Assembly: GCA_963682005.1 (NCBI GenBank)
Contig: OY820914.1
Location: 1,612,001-1,676,000, forward strand
Direction: 5' to 3'
DNA length: 64,000 nt
Origin: CAIYUC01 sp963682005
GTDB taxonomy: Bacteria > Bacteroidota > Bacteroidia > Bacteroidales > FEN-979
Positions 32,819 through 41,529 of the stretch are shown piece after piece. Position numbers and translations under genes: made by a program. Positions within the stretch are counted from its first letter, which is position 1, and every line of letters starts with the position of its first letter. Under the pieces are notes generated by a model. That model did not search any database. It had not been told where the DNA came from and was given only the letters and a program-made list of their open reading frames with translations.

Positions 32819-34155
32819 CACATAAGGTTGGCATCCCAGGCATCTGCAGGTTCGACACGTGGCGGAGTGAAGGTGGCTACCGGTCTGTGGAAAAGGCATT
32901 GAAGGAAATGTCGCCCATGGAGATCGTGAAAGAGGTTACCAAATCCGGTTTACGCGGAAGAGGCGGAGCCGGTTTCCCCACTGGACTGAAATGGAGTTTC
33001 CTCGACCGGAAATCGGACAAACCGCACTACCTGGTTTGCAATGCCGATGAAAGCGAGCCGGGCACCTTTAAAGACCGGTACCTGATGGAGCACCTGCCAC
33101 ATCTCCTGATTGAAGGGATCATCATTTCAAGTTTTGCGCTTGGGGCAAATCATTGCTATATCTATATCCGCGGTGAATTCAAATACCTTGTCGGCATACT
33201 GAACAAGGCAATCCGCGATGCATACAAGAATAATTTCCTTGGAGAGAATATCCTGGGAACAGGTTTTTCCCTTGATGTATATGTGCATCCGGGAGCAGGA
33301 GCGTATATCTGCGGGGAAGAAACCGCTCTCCTCGAATCGCTTGAGGGAAAACGAGGGAACCCGAGGATCAAACCACCTTTCCCGGCATACCGCGGATTAT
33401 ATGATTGTCCGACCGTGGTGAACAACGTGGAAACACTGGCCACGATCGGTCCGATCATTGAAATGGGCGGCGAAGAATATGCAAGGATCGGGAAAGGAAA
33501 GAGTACCGGCACAAAACTGATCTCCGCCTGCGGAAATATTAATAATCCCGGGGTTTATGAGATCGATCTCGGCATATCAACGGAAGACTTTATCTATTCG
33601 CATGAGTATTGTAACGGGATAAAAAACGGGAAAAGGCTCAAAGCGGTTGTGGCCGGCGGTTCTTCTGTACCGATCCTGCCCGCGGAGCTGATCATCGCAA
33701 CACCGTCAGGACATAAGCGCCTCATAACGTTCGAATCAATGGCCGAAGGCGGGTTCGACAGCGGTACAATGCTTGGTTCCGGCGGGTTTATCGTTTATGA
33801 TGAGGACAGATGCATCGTCAGGAATACCTGGAATTTCAGCCGGTTTTACTGGCATGAGTCCTGTGGACAGTGTTCCCCGTGCAGGGAAGGGACCGGCTGG
33901 CTGGAGAAAGTCCTTCGCCGGATCGAACACGGAGAAGGTAAAATGAAGGACATCGACCTCCTGGTGAGCATCGCCGGGAAGATCGAGGGAAATACGATCT
34001 GCCCCCTCGGTGATGCTGCTGCATGGCCGGTTTCAAGCGCAATAAGGCATTTCCGCAGGGAATTTGAATTCCACGTTGAAAATCCTGAGATCGTAAAAAG
34101 GATTGACCATGGAAACCTGTTGGATCAGCCGGCTTACACCATGCAGTACAGGTAA
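32800..34155 (+). CDS. nuoF: NADH-quinone oxidoreductase subunit F
   Basis: This 451-residue NADH-binding subunit holds FMN (GLRGRGGAGFPTGLKW; YICGEETALLESLEG) and 4Fe-4S cluster N3 (HESCGQCSPCREGTGW plus a late Cys in NTICPLGDAA). It accepts the hydride from NADH and passes electrons to NuoE and NuoG. The start overlaps nuoE. The last 16 codons and stop are part of a 114-bp sequence that is duplicated downstream. Confidence 0.95.
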   Translation: MGRRILTHKVGIPGICRFDTWRSEGGYRSVEKALKEMSPMEIVKEVTKSGLRGRGGAGFPTGLKWSFLDRKSDKPHYLVCNADESEPGTFKDRYLMEHLPHLLIEGIIISSFALGANHCYIYIRGEFKYLVGILNKAIRDAYKNNFLGENILGTGFSLDVYVHPGAGAYICGEETALLESLEGKRGNPRIKPPFPAYRGLYDCPTVVNNVETLATIGPIIEMGGEEYARIGKGKSTGTKLISACGNINNPGVYEIDLGISTEDFIYSHEYCNGIKNGKRLKAVVAGGSSVPILPAELIIATPSGHKRLITFESMAEGGFDSGTMLGSGGFIVYDEDRCIVRNTWNFSRFYWHESCGQCSPCREGTGWLEKVLRRIEHGEGKMKDIDLLVSIAGKIEGNTICPLGDAAAWPVSSAIRHFRREFEFHVENPEIVKRIDHGNLLDQPAYTMQYR

Positions 34156-34221
34156 GGGTTCAGTAAACAGTTAACAACGTATAGTGAACAGTGAAAAATG
34201 AAGAATGAAAAGTGAAAAATT
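34108..34221. repeat. Direct duplication, copy 1 (nuoF 3' end and trailer)
   Basis: This 114-bp stretch, starting CATGGAAACCTGTTGG, includes the end of nuoF and a tail of AATGAAAAGTGAAAAATT. It recurs at 34280-34393 with only a few differences. Confidence 0.9.
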
Positions 34222-34279
34222 CAGTATCAATAATCTCTTTCTCTGCGTCTCTGCGCCTCTGCGGTAAAAAAACATTGGA

Positions 34280-34393
34280 CATGGAAACCTGTTGGATCAG
34301 CCGGCTTACACCATGCAGTACAGGTAAGGGTTCAGTTAACAGTTAACAACTTACAGTGAACAGTGAAAAATGAAGAATGAAAAGTGAAAAATT
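34280..34393. repeat. Direct duplication, copy 2
   Basis: This is the second copy of the nuoF 3' end, with the stop codon in the same position. It lies in the 261-bp spacer before nuoG. The 58 bp between the copies is mostly a TCTCTGCGTCTCTGCGCCTC repeat. The small number of differences suggests a recent event. Confidence 0.9.
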
Positions 34394-34416
34394 AACGGGA
34401 TAGAACCATTAAAGAG

Positions 34417-35376
34417 ATGTTCAAGGTAACAATCGATAATATAACAACAGACGTAGACGAAGGAACAACGATCCTGGAGGCGGCGCGGAAGATCGGGGGA
34501 AAGATCGTTCCGCCTGCGATGTGCTACTATTCGAAGCTGAAGGGAACGGGAGGGAAATGCAGGACCTGCCTTGTAAAGGTCACCAATTCCTCCACCAAGG
34601 ACCCAAGACCGATGCCAAAACTGGTTGCTTCCTGTTCAACGCCTGTCCAGGATGGAATGGTCGTTGAAAACATAACTTCCCAGGAGGTCCTCGATGCCCG
34701 GAAAGCAATAGTTGAGTTCCTACTGATCAATCATCCGCTTGATTGCCCCGTTTGCGACCAGGCCGGTGAGTGTGATCTCCAGGACCTGAGCTACCTGCAT
34801 GGGCTCGTCGATACACGGTATGAAGAAAATCGGCGGGAGTTTGCCCCCATCGATATCGGCCCCTATATAAAACTCAACATGAACCGCTGCATTCACTGTT
34901 ATCGTTGTATCTTTATCGCGGATCAGCTTACCGATAAGAGGGTTCACGGAATGCTTTACCGCAGCGATTCTTCAGAGATCAGTACGTATATCGAAAACAT
35001 CATCGATAATGATTTTTCAGGAAATGTGATCGATGCCTGCCCCGTTGGTGCACTCACCGACCGGACATTCCGCTTTAAAAGCCGCGTCTGGTTCCTGAAG
35101 CCGGTGGATGTTCACCGTGAATGCACAAAGTGTTCAGGAAAAGCTGTCGCATGGATGTTCGGGAACCAGATCTACAGGATCACCGGAAGAAAAGACGAAT
35201 ACGGAGAACTGGAGGAATTCATCTGCAACGAATGCCGGTTCGAAAAAAAAGAAACAACTGACTGGACCATCGAAGGACCGAGAAAGATCAAACGGCAATC
35301 CGTCATCTCGGCCAATAAGTATGAAAAACTTTTAAAGCCTTCTGTAACAAAACCGATGGAAGGCAAAATGGAGTAA
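34417..35376 (+). CDS. nuoG: NADH-quinone oxidoreductase subunit G, short form
   Basis: This Fe-S subunit of the NADH module has 319 residues. It has a 2Fe-2S ferredoxin domain (CYYSKLKGTGGKCRTC), the His/Cys cluster segment (HPLDCPVCDQAGECDLQDL), a 4Fe-4S segment (CIHCYRCIFI) and a later Cys group (CTKCSGK, CNECRF). It lacks the molybdopterin oxidoreductase domain that makes other NuoG proteins about 700-900 residues long. Short NuoG proteins are usual in Bacteroidota. Start by ATG at 34417, 24 bp after the repeat. Confidence 0.9.
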   Translation: MFKVTIDNITTDVDEGTTILEAARKIGGKIVPPAMCYYSKLKGTGGKCRTCLVKVTNSSTKDPRPMPKLVASCSTPVQDGMVVENITSQEVLDARKAIVEFLLINHPLDCPVCDQAGECDLQDLSYLHGLVDTRYEENRREFAPIDIGPYIKLNMNRCIHCYRCIFIADQLTDKRVHGMLYRSDSSEISTYIENIIDNDFSGNVIDACPVGALTDRTFRFKSRVWFLKPVDVHRECTKCSGKAVAWMFGNQIYRITGRKDEYGELEEFICNECRFEKKETTDWTIEGPRKIKRQSVISANKYEKLLKPSVTKPMEGKME

Positions 35377-35394
35377 AGTTCTAAATTAAAGATA

Positions 35395-36417
35395 ATGCTG
35401 ATCTTCCTCATCTATAAAACCCTCCTCGCCTCCCTGATCCTCGTGATCAGCCTGCTGGTCGCCATGTATTCGACGCTGATCGAACGCAAGGTGGCAGGCT
35501 TTTTCCAGGATCGTTTCGGGCCTGATCGCGCCGGACCTTTCGGGATCCTGCAACCGCTGGCAGACGGGGTGAAACTTTTCTTCAAGGAGGAATTCATGCC
35601 GAATACCGCCGATAAATTCCTGTACATCCTGGGTCCTTCCCTCACCATGCTGATCGCGTTGCTCACCAGCGCCGTGATCCCCTGGGGGAAGCCGCTTGTC
35701 ATCGGGGATACGGCCTATCCGCTTCAGGTAGCTGACGTCAATATCGGGATCCTCTATATTTTCGCCATCGTCTCCATGGGTGTTTACGGGATCATGATCG
35801 GCGGATGGGCCTCGAACAACAAATACGGGCTCCTGGGTGCTGTGAGGGCTTCTTCACAGATGATAAGCTACGAACTGGCCATGGGCCTGGCCGTCATATC
35901 CATCGTCATGATGAGCGGATCACTCAGTCTCAGCGATATTGTTGAGCAGCAGAAAGGATTTAACTGGAACATCTGGTACCAGCCGCTGGCATTCCTGATC
36001 TTCCTGATCTGTGCATTCGCCGAATGCAACCGGTCACCCTTCGACCTCCCTGAATGCGAAACGGAGCTGGTTGGTGGCTATCATACCGAATACAGCAGCA
36101 TGAAGCTGGGATTTTACCTTTTCGCCGAGTATATCAACATGTTCATTTCCGGAGCCATCATGGCCACGGTATTTTTCGGAGGATATAACTTTCCTTTCGT
36201 TGATAAGCTCGGACTTTCGCCGAACTCCGAAGCCATCCTGGGTTTCTTCATCCTTTTCGTGAAGATCACCTTCTTTGGCTTTATCTTTATGTGGGTGCGC
36301 TGGACATTGCCCCGGTTCCGCTTCGACCAGCTCATGCGGCTCGGGTGGAAATCATTGATTCCGCTGGCAATCCTGAATATCATTGTCACCGGAATCGTTA
36401 TATTGCTTAGAAAATAA
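35395..36417 (+). CDS. nuoH: NADH-quinone oxidoreductase subunit H
   Basis: This 340-residue membrane subunit forms the quinone-binding junction with the peripheral arm. It has about eight helices and the family signatures ERKVAGFFQDRFGPDRAGPFG (first loop) and NRSPFDLPECETELVGGYHTEY. It lies 18 bp after nuoG and 2 bp before nuoI. Confidence 0.95.
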   Translation: MLIFLIYKTLLASLILVISLLVAMYSTLIERKVAGFFQDRFGPDRAGPFGILQPLADGVKLFFKEEFMPNTADKFLYILGPSLTMLIALLTSAVIPWGKPLVIGDTAYPLQVADVNIGILYIFAIVSMGVYGIMIGGWASNNKYGLLGAVRASSQMISYELAMGLAVISIVMMSGSLSLSDIVEQQKGFNWNIWYQPLAFLIFLICAFAECNRSPFDLPECETELVGGYHTEYSSMKLGFYLFAEYINMFISGAIMATVFFGGYNFPFVDKLGLSPNSEAILGFFILFVKITFFGFIFMWVRWTLPRFRFDQLMRLGWKSLIPLAILNIIVTGIVILLRK

Positions 36418-36419
36418 TT

Positions 36420-36995
36420 ATGAAACCCATAACCAACCGCTCAAAGATCGTTTCCTTCAAGAAGATGAACTTCTGGGAAAAGATCTATCTTCCGGCCATT
36501 TTTAATGGCATGCGGCTGACGTTTGGCCATTTATTCACAAAAAAAGCTACCATCCGCTATCCGGAAGTGACCCGGGAATTTTCCCCGATCTATCGCGGAC
36601 AACAGGTGCTAAAAAGGGATGATGAAGGTCGCGAGCGCTGCACGGCATGCGGACTATGCGCCGTCGCCTGCCCGGCCGAAGCGATCACCATGGTGGCTGC
36701 CGAACGGAAACCGGGCGAAGAAATGCTTTACCGGGAGGAGAAATATGCTGCAATTTACGAGATCAACATGATCCGCTGCATATTCTGCGGTTTCTGCGAA
36801 GAAGCCTGCCCGAAAGAGGCCATCTTTCTGACACAGACATTGGTGCCTTCCGAGTTCGAAAGGGATAATTTCATTTACGGCAAAGACATCCTCCTCGAAC
36901 CACTCGATCCGGATAAGCGAATTGATGTTTCAAAAAGAGAAACCCCGGAAGTACTTGAATTTAAAAAAGATAAAAGCAGGAGGCACAATAAGTAA
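36420..36995 (+). CDS. nuoI: NADH-quinone oxidoreductase subunit I
   Basis: This 191-residue ferredoxin-like subunit has two 4Fe-4S clusters (N6a, N6b): CTACGLCAVACPAEAI and CIFCGFCEEACPKEAI. It passes electrons to NuoB. The N-terminal amphipathic helix (YLPAIFNGMRLTFGHLF) sits on the membrane. The 112-bp spacer to nuoJ is composed of AATTCTTAATTTTTAATTTTTCACTG-type repeat words. Confidence 0.95.
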   Translation: MKPITNRSKIVSFKKMNFWEKIYLPAIFNGMRLTFGHLFTKKATIRYPEVTREFSPIYRGQQVLKRDDEGRERCTACGLCAVACPAEAITMVAAERKPGEEMLYREEKYAAIYEINMIRCIFCGFCEEACPKEAIFLTQTLVPSEFERDNFIYGKDILLEPLDPDKRIDVSKRETPEVLEFKKDKSRRHNK

Positions 36996-37107
36996 ATTTC
37001 TAAATTCTAATTTCTAAAGACCAAACAAGAATAAATAGAATGGATTTTTGATCAACATTTTAATTCTTAATTTTTAATTTTTCACTGTTCACTGTACACT
37101 GTTCGCC

Positions 37108-37608
37108 ATGCTCACGCACTACATGTTCTATTTTTTGTCCATCCTGGCGCTCTATGGCGCCATCATGATGCTGATCTCAAGGAAGCAGATACACAGTGTT
37201 CTTTACCTGACGCTCACGTTCTTTGCCATCGGCGGACATTACATCCTGCTCAATGCACAGTTCCTGGCCGTCGTACACATCATCGTTTATGCAGGAGCCA
37301 TCATGGTGCTTTTCCTGTTCACCGTCATGCTGCTGAACCTGAACAATGAAGAGCGATCACCCCGGAAAATCTGGGTCAAACTCGCGGCTGTCGTGGCAGG
37401 GGGAATGCTCATACTCGTGCTGATCGGGATCCTACGGACCTATGACCTGCACATTTTACAGGATCCGTCCGCCACTCAGATCGGATTGATCCGCAACCTC
37501 GGTCAGATCCTGTACCGCGAATACATGCTGCCATTCGAAATCACCTCGATCCTTTTCCTAACAGCCATGGTCGGGGCGGTGCTTTTAGGGAAGAAAGAAC
37601 AGATTTAA
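37108..37608 (+). CDS. nuoJ: NADH-quinone oxidoreductase subunit J
   Basis: This 166-residue membrane subunit has five hydrophobic helices. The pi-bulge helix region reads HIIVYAGAIMVLFLFTVMLL, the hallmark of NuoJ. It takes part in coupling quinone reduction to proton pumping. It is 9 bp upstream of nuoK. Confidence 0.94.
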   Translation: MLTHYMFYFLSILALYGAIMMLISRKQIHSVLYLTLTFFAIGGHYILLNAQFLAVVHIIVYAGAIMVLFLFTVMLLNLNNEERSPRKIWVKLAAVVAGGMLILVLIGILRTYDLHILQDPSATQIGLIRNLGQILYREYMLPFEITSILFLTAMVGAVLLGKKEQI

Positions 37609-37617
37609 AAAGGTGCA

Positions 37618-37947
37618 ATGAATATTATTACCCAAAATATCACCATCATCCCGATCCACGATTACCTCGTCTTCTGCACCCTGCTCTTCTGCATCGGCGT
37701 GATGGGTGTGCTGATCAAAAGGAATGCGCTGATGATCCTGATGTCCGTTGAACTGATGATCAATTCGATCAATCTGCTCCTGGCCGCGTTTTCGGCATAC
37801 ACCAATGACCCGGCCGGACAGATCTTCGTTTTCTTCATCATGGTCGTGGCGGCTGCAGAAGTCGCGGTCGGACTGGCAATCATTGTGGTCATTTTCCGGA
37901 CCACCCATTCAATCGATATTGATGTTCTTAATAAATTAAAATGGTAA
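37618..37947 (+). CDS. nuoK: NADH-quinone oxidoreductase subunit K
   Basis: This 109-residue, three-helix, MrpC-like subunit has the conserved membrane glutamates visible in LMSVELMINSINLLL and VAAAEVAVGLAIIV. The start at 37618 fits the usual length of about 100 residues. Confidence 0.94.
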   Translation: MNIITQNITIIPIHDYLVFCTLLFCIGVMGVLIKRNALMILMSVELMINSINLLLAAFSAYTNDPAGQIFVFFIMVVAAAEVAVGLAIIVVIFRTTHSIDIDVLNKLKW

Positions 37948-37948
37948 C

Positions 37949-38048
37949 TCACTGAATTCATGAAATTTTTCTCTGTGGTTCTCTGTGCTTTTTCTCTGTG
38001 GTTCTCTGTGTTAATAAATTTCACTGAGGCTAACAGAGAAATCACAGC
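37949..38048. repeat. CTCTGTGGTT repeat between nuoK and nuoL
   Basis: Tandem TTCTCTGTGGTTCTCTGTG words are followed by a short complement (CTAACAGAGAAATCACAG). This is another member of the TTTGTG/CTCTGTG family, here inside the nuo operon. Confidence 0.7.
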
Positions 38049-38078
38049 GATTCCCGGATTAACCAGAAAATACCAGAA

Positions 38079-40037
38079 TTGAATATACTAGTAACCCTCA
38101 TACCGCTATTTCCCCTCCTGGGCTTTCTGATCCTCGGACTTGGATTCAGGACAATCCCCAGAAAGATTGCCTCCATCCTCGGCCCCGCCATGGTCGGAAT
38201 CCCGTTCATTCTTTCCGTAATCGTATTAATAAATATTGACAACTTCGCCAGTGTCATTTCCACGGAAGTGGGAACCTCATTAACTCAACAACTCAACAAC
38301 TCAACAACTCAACAACTATTCGAATGGATCTCCTTCGGCACCTTCTCCCTGCCATTTTCATTCCTGGTCGATCCCCTTTCCTGCCTGATGCTCCTCATCA
38401 TTACAGGTGTCGGGTTCATCATCCATGTTTATTCGGTCGGGTATATGGCTCACGATGCCGGGTTCAACCGGTTCTTTGCCTACATGAACCTGTTTGTCTT
38501 TTTCATGCTCCTGCTCGTGCTTGGTGCAAGTTACCCGGTTATGTTCATCGGATGGGAAGGAGTGGGATTGTGTTCATACCTGCTGATCGGCTTCTGGTTT
38601 AAGAATCACGAATTCAATGCCGCGGCCAACAAGGCTTTCATTATGAACCGGATCGGGGATCTCGGATTTTTACTTGGAATGTTCCTGATCTACACTACAT
38701 TCAACAGCCTGAATTTTACGGATGTCTTTTCAAAGGCCGGAATGATGACCCCCGGCAGCGGGGTCATGATCGCAATAACCCTGCTTCTGTTTGTCGGGGC
38801 GGTCGGGAAAAGCGCCCAGATACCGCTCTACACATGGCTCCCTGATGCCATGGCCGGACCCACACCGGTTTCCGCACTCATCCATGCCGCCACCATGGTC
38901 ACAGCAGGTGTCTACATGATCGCCCGTTCCAACATTCTTTATGCCCTGGCGCCATTTACCATGTCGGTGATCACTGTTATCAGCCTTTCTACTGCCTTGC
39001 TTGCAGCGATCATCGCTCTCTGGCAGACCGACATAAAAAAGATCCTGGCCTATTCAACCATCAGTCAGCTCGGGTATATGTTCCTTGCACTAAGCATGGG
39101 AGCATTTTCCGGCGCCATGTTCCACCTCACCACCCATGCTTTCTTCAAGGCCCTTCTGTTCCTGGCCGCGGGAAGCGTGATCCATGCCCTGAACGGAGAG
39201 CAGGACATCAGGAACATGGGCGGATTGAGGAAAAAGATCCCTTTGACCTGGCAGGTTTTCCTGGTCGGCACAATTGCCATCAGCGGGATCCCGCCTTTCT
39301 CCGGTTTCTTTTCCAAGGATGCCATCCTCATGAATGTTTTCAGTTACAGCATCCCTGTGTGGTTAATCGCGCTCCTGGGATCATTGCTGACGGCCTTGTA
39401 TATGTTCCGGCTTCTCTTTCTGACGTTTGCAGGAACATATAAAGGCACGGATGAGCAGGCAGGCAGGATCCATGAATCACCACGTATCATGACCTGGCCC
39501 CTGGTAATCCTGGCCTTCCTTTCAGCAGCAGCAGGGGTTCTGAACCTTCCGGAGATCTTCGACGGCAATATGTGGCTCAGTCATTTTCTCAACCCGGTAT
39601 TCAACACGGCTTATAAGTTGATGGAAGGTCCGTTGTACATCATGGAGCCGCGCATGGAATGGCTGCTCATGGCGATTACCGTCGTTTATGTGATTATCGT
39701 GGTGGGAATTGCCTATTCAAGGTTCGTTCAGAAGAGGAGGCGGGGAGGAGTTCAGTCAGAAGTGCGGAAATCCTGGATGGGGAACTTCCTGGAACGGAAA
39801 CTCTATGTGGATGAATTGTATGATTTCATCCTGGTAAAACCGCTCTTCCAATTGTCGAAGTTCTTCGACAGGTTCGTCGAAACAAAACTCATCGATAACC
39901 TGGTGAACGGGACCGGACGCGTCACCCTGAAGATCGGAAATACGATCAGGTTCATCCAGACCGGTCATGTCGGGTTTTACCTGTTTATCATGGTCATTTC
40001 GATCATTGCAATCTTAGTGTTCAACGTACTCATTTAA
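38079..40037 (+). CDS. nuoL: NADH-quinone oxidoreductase subunit L
   Basis: This 652-residue antiporter-like proton-pumping subunit has about 16 helices. The core signature FVGAVGKSAQIPLYTWLPDAM with key lysines is present, and the C-terminal lateral helix region follows. The start is probably the TTG at 38079 (reads NILVTLIPLFPLLGF). Residues about 68-80 (LTQQLNNSTTQQL) come from an eight-base tandem repeat, AACTCAAC (38282-38318), inserted in a periplasmic loop near the N-terminus. Function is likely retained. Confidence 0.94.
   Translation: MNILVTLIPLFPLLGFLILGLGFRTIPRKIASILGPAMVGIPFILSVIVLINIDNFASVISTEVGTSLTQQLNNSTTQQLFEWISFGTFSLPFSFLVDPLSCLMLLIITGVGFIIHVYSVGYMAHDAGFNRFFAYMNLFVFFMLLLVLGASYPVMFIGWEGVGLCSYLLIGFWFKNHEFNAAANKAFIMNRIGDLGFLLGMFLIYTTFNSLNFTDVFSKAGMMTPGSGVMIAITLLLFVGAVGKSAQIPLYTWLPDAMAGPTPVSALIHAATMVTAGVYMIARSNILYALAPFTMSVITVISLSTALLAAIIALWQTDIKKILAYSTISQLGYMFLALSMGAFSGAMFHLTTHAFFKALLFLAAGSVIHALNGEQDIRNMGGLRKKIPLTWQVFLVGTIAISGIPPFSGFFSKDAILMNVFSYSIPVWLIALLGSLLTALYMFRLLFLTFAGTYKGTDEQAGRIHESPRIMTWPLVILAFLSAAAGVLNLPEIFDGNMWLSHFLNPVFNTAYKLMEGPLYIMEPRMEWLLMAITVVYVIIVVGIAYSRFVQKRRRGGVQSEVRKSWMGNFLERKLYVDELYDFILVKPLFQLSKFFDRFVETKLIDNLVNGTGRVTLKIGNTIRFIQTGHVGFYLFIMVISIIAILVFNVLI
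38282..38318. repeat. AACTCAAC tandem repeat inside nuoL
   Basis: The eight-base unit is repeated about 4.6 times within the reading frame. Since 8 is not a multiple of 3, gain or loss of single units would shift the frame of nuoL. Confidence 0.9.
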
Positions 40038-40041
40038 CTGC

Positions 40042-41490
40042 ATGCTGACAGCTCTGCTCATACTAATTCCCCTGGCGGCCTCGCTTTTTCTTTTCATGAC
40101 AAAAAAGAAAAGCTGGCTGAAGCCCATTGCTTTGTCAGTGTCACTTGCTGAATTTGTTTTATCGTTATACATCCTGTTTGTTTATTCAACGCAGTGTCAT
40201 TGCAACCTGACGATCAACCCGGAGTGGATGGGTATTTCAGGTATCAGACTCAGTTTCACCATGGACGGTCTCAGTCTGCTTCTGGTGCTGATGACCACAT
40301 TCCTTACACCGCTCATCATCCTGTCTTCCTTTAAGCATATTTACACCAGGCCATCCGCATTCTATGGGCTGATCCTTCTGATGGAAATGGCCTTTGTCGG
40401 CGTTTTTACGGCCAATAACGGCATGCTCTTTTACATTTTCTGGGAACTGGCCCTGATCCCTGCTTACTTTATTGCAGCCGTTTGGGGCGGAAATGACCGG
40501 ATCCGGATCACCTTCAAATTCTTTATCTATACCTTTACCGGAAGTCTTGCCATGCTCGGGGCCTTGATCTTCCTTTACTTTAAAACACAGACCCCACATT
40601 CGTTCGATATCCGGTTCCTTTATGGCGCCTCACTCAATCCGGCCGAGCAGGGCTGGGTCTTCTGGGCATTTTTCCTCGCATTTGCGATCAAGATCCCGGT
40701 GTTTCCATTTCATACCTGGCAACCTGATACATACACCGAAGCTCCTGCATCCGGGACCATGCTCCTCTCCGGGATCATGCTGAAAATGGGCATTTACGGA
40801 CTGCTCCGGTTCCTCTTGCCGGTTTGTCCTGATGCGTTGAAAGAATGGGGCCCGGTTGCACTGGTATTGTCGGTTGCCGGAATTGTCTACGCCTCCGTGA
40901 TCGCTTTACGGCAGGGAGATATGAAACGACTTGCGGCATACTCCTCCATCGCCCATGTCGGACTGATCGCCGCCGGCATCTTCACCCTCGCGAATAGAGC
41001 ACTGGAAGGGGCTGTGATCCAGATGATCTCTCACGGGATCAATATCGTGGGACTGTTCATTGTACTCGATGTGATCGAATCGAGGATGAAAACACGAAAG
41101 ATCGAAGACCTGGGAGGGATTGCCACTGTTGCCCCGAGATTTGCGGTTTTCTTTATGATCATTCTGCTCGCAACCGTAGCGCTTCCACTCACCAATGGAT
41201 TTGTCGGCGAGTTTCTCCTGCTGTTCGGACTGTTCGAATACAATCACTGGGTTGCTGCCGTTGCCGGGCTGTCGATCATCTTTACAGTCGTTTATATGCT
41301 GAGGATGTACCAGCGTGTGATGCTGGGGAATACAAATGACCTGACCGCGACATTTGGTGATCTGACAAAGACCGAAATGTGGTCGCTTATCCCGGTCGTC
41401 ATCATGATCTTCTGGATCGGTGTGTCACCGGGATTTTTCCTGCAGGTTGCAGAACCGGCAATTAAAGATATATTGATGCTGGCGAGATAA
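40042..41490 (+). CDS. nuoM: NADH-quinone oxidoreductase subunit M
   Basis: This 482-residue antiporter-like pump subunit carries the conserved glutamate segment FYIFWELALIPAYF, the lysine-bearing FAIKIPVFPFHTWQPDTYTEAPASGTMLLSG and an AAYSSIAHVGLI segment. Four bases separate it from nuoL. Confidence 0.95.
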   Translation: MLTALLILIPLAASLFLFMTKKKSWLKPIALSVSLAEFVLSLYILFVYSTQCHCNLTINPEWMGISGIRLSFTMDGLSLLLVLMTTFLTPLIILSSFKHIYTRPSAFYGLILLMEMAFVGVFTANNGMLFYIFWELALIPAYFIAAVWGGNDRIRITFKFFIYTFTGSLAMLGALIFLYFKTQTPHSFDIRFLYGASLNPAEQGWVFWAFFLAFAIKIPVFPFHTWQPDTYTEAPASGTMLLSGIMLKMGIYGLLRFLLPVCPDALKEWGPVALVLSVAGIVYASVIALRQGDMKRLAAYSSIAHVGLIAAGIFTLANRALEGAVIQMISHGINIVGLFIVLDVIESRMKTRKIEDLGGIATVAPRFAVFFMIILLATVALPLTNGFVGEFLLLFGLFEYNHWVAAVAGLSIIFTVVYMLRMYQRVMLGNTNDLTATFGDLTKTEMWSLIPVVIMIFWIGVSPGFFLQVAEPAIKDILMLAR

Positions 41491-41529
41491 AGAGAATTAA
41501 AAGTAATTAAAACACAGACCTGGTCATCC

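Noticed and set aside
34280..34393. A second small gene between nuoF and nuoG
   Set aside because: The protein-like codons are a copy of the nuoF end and have no start or independent frame.
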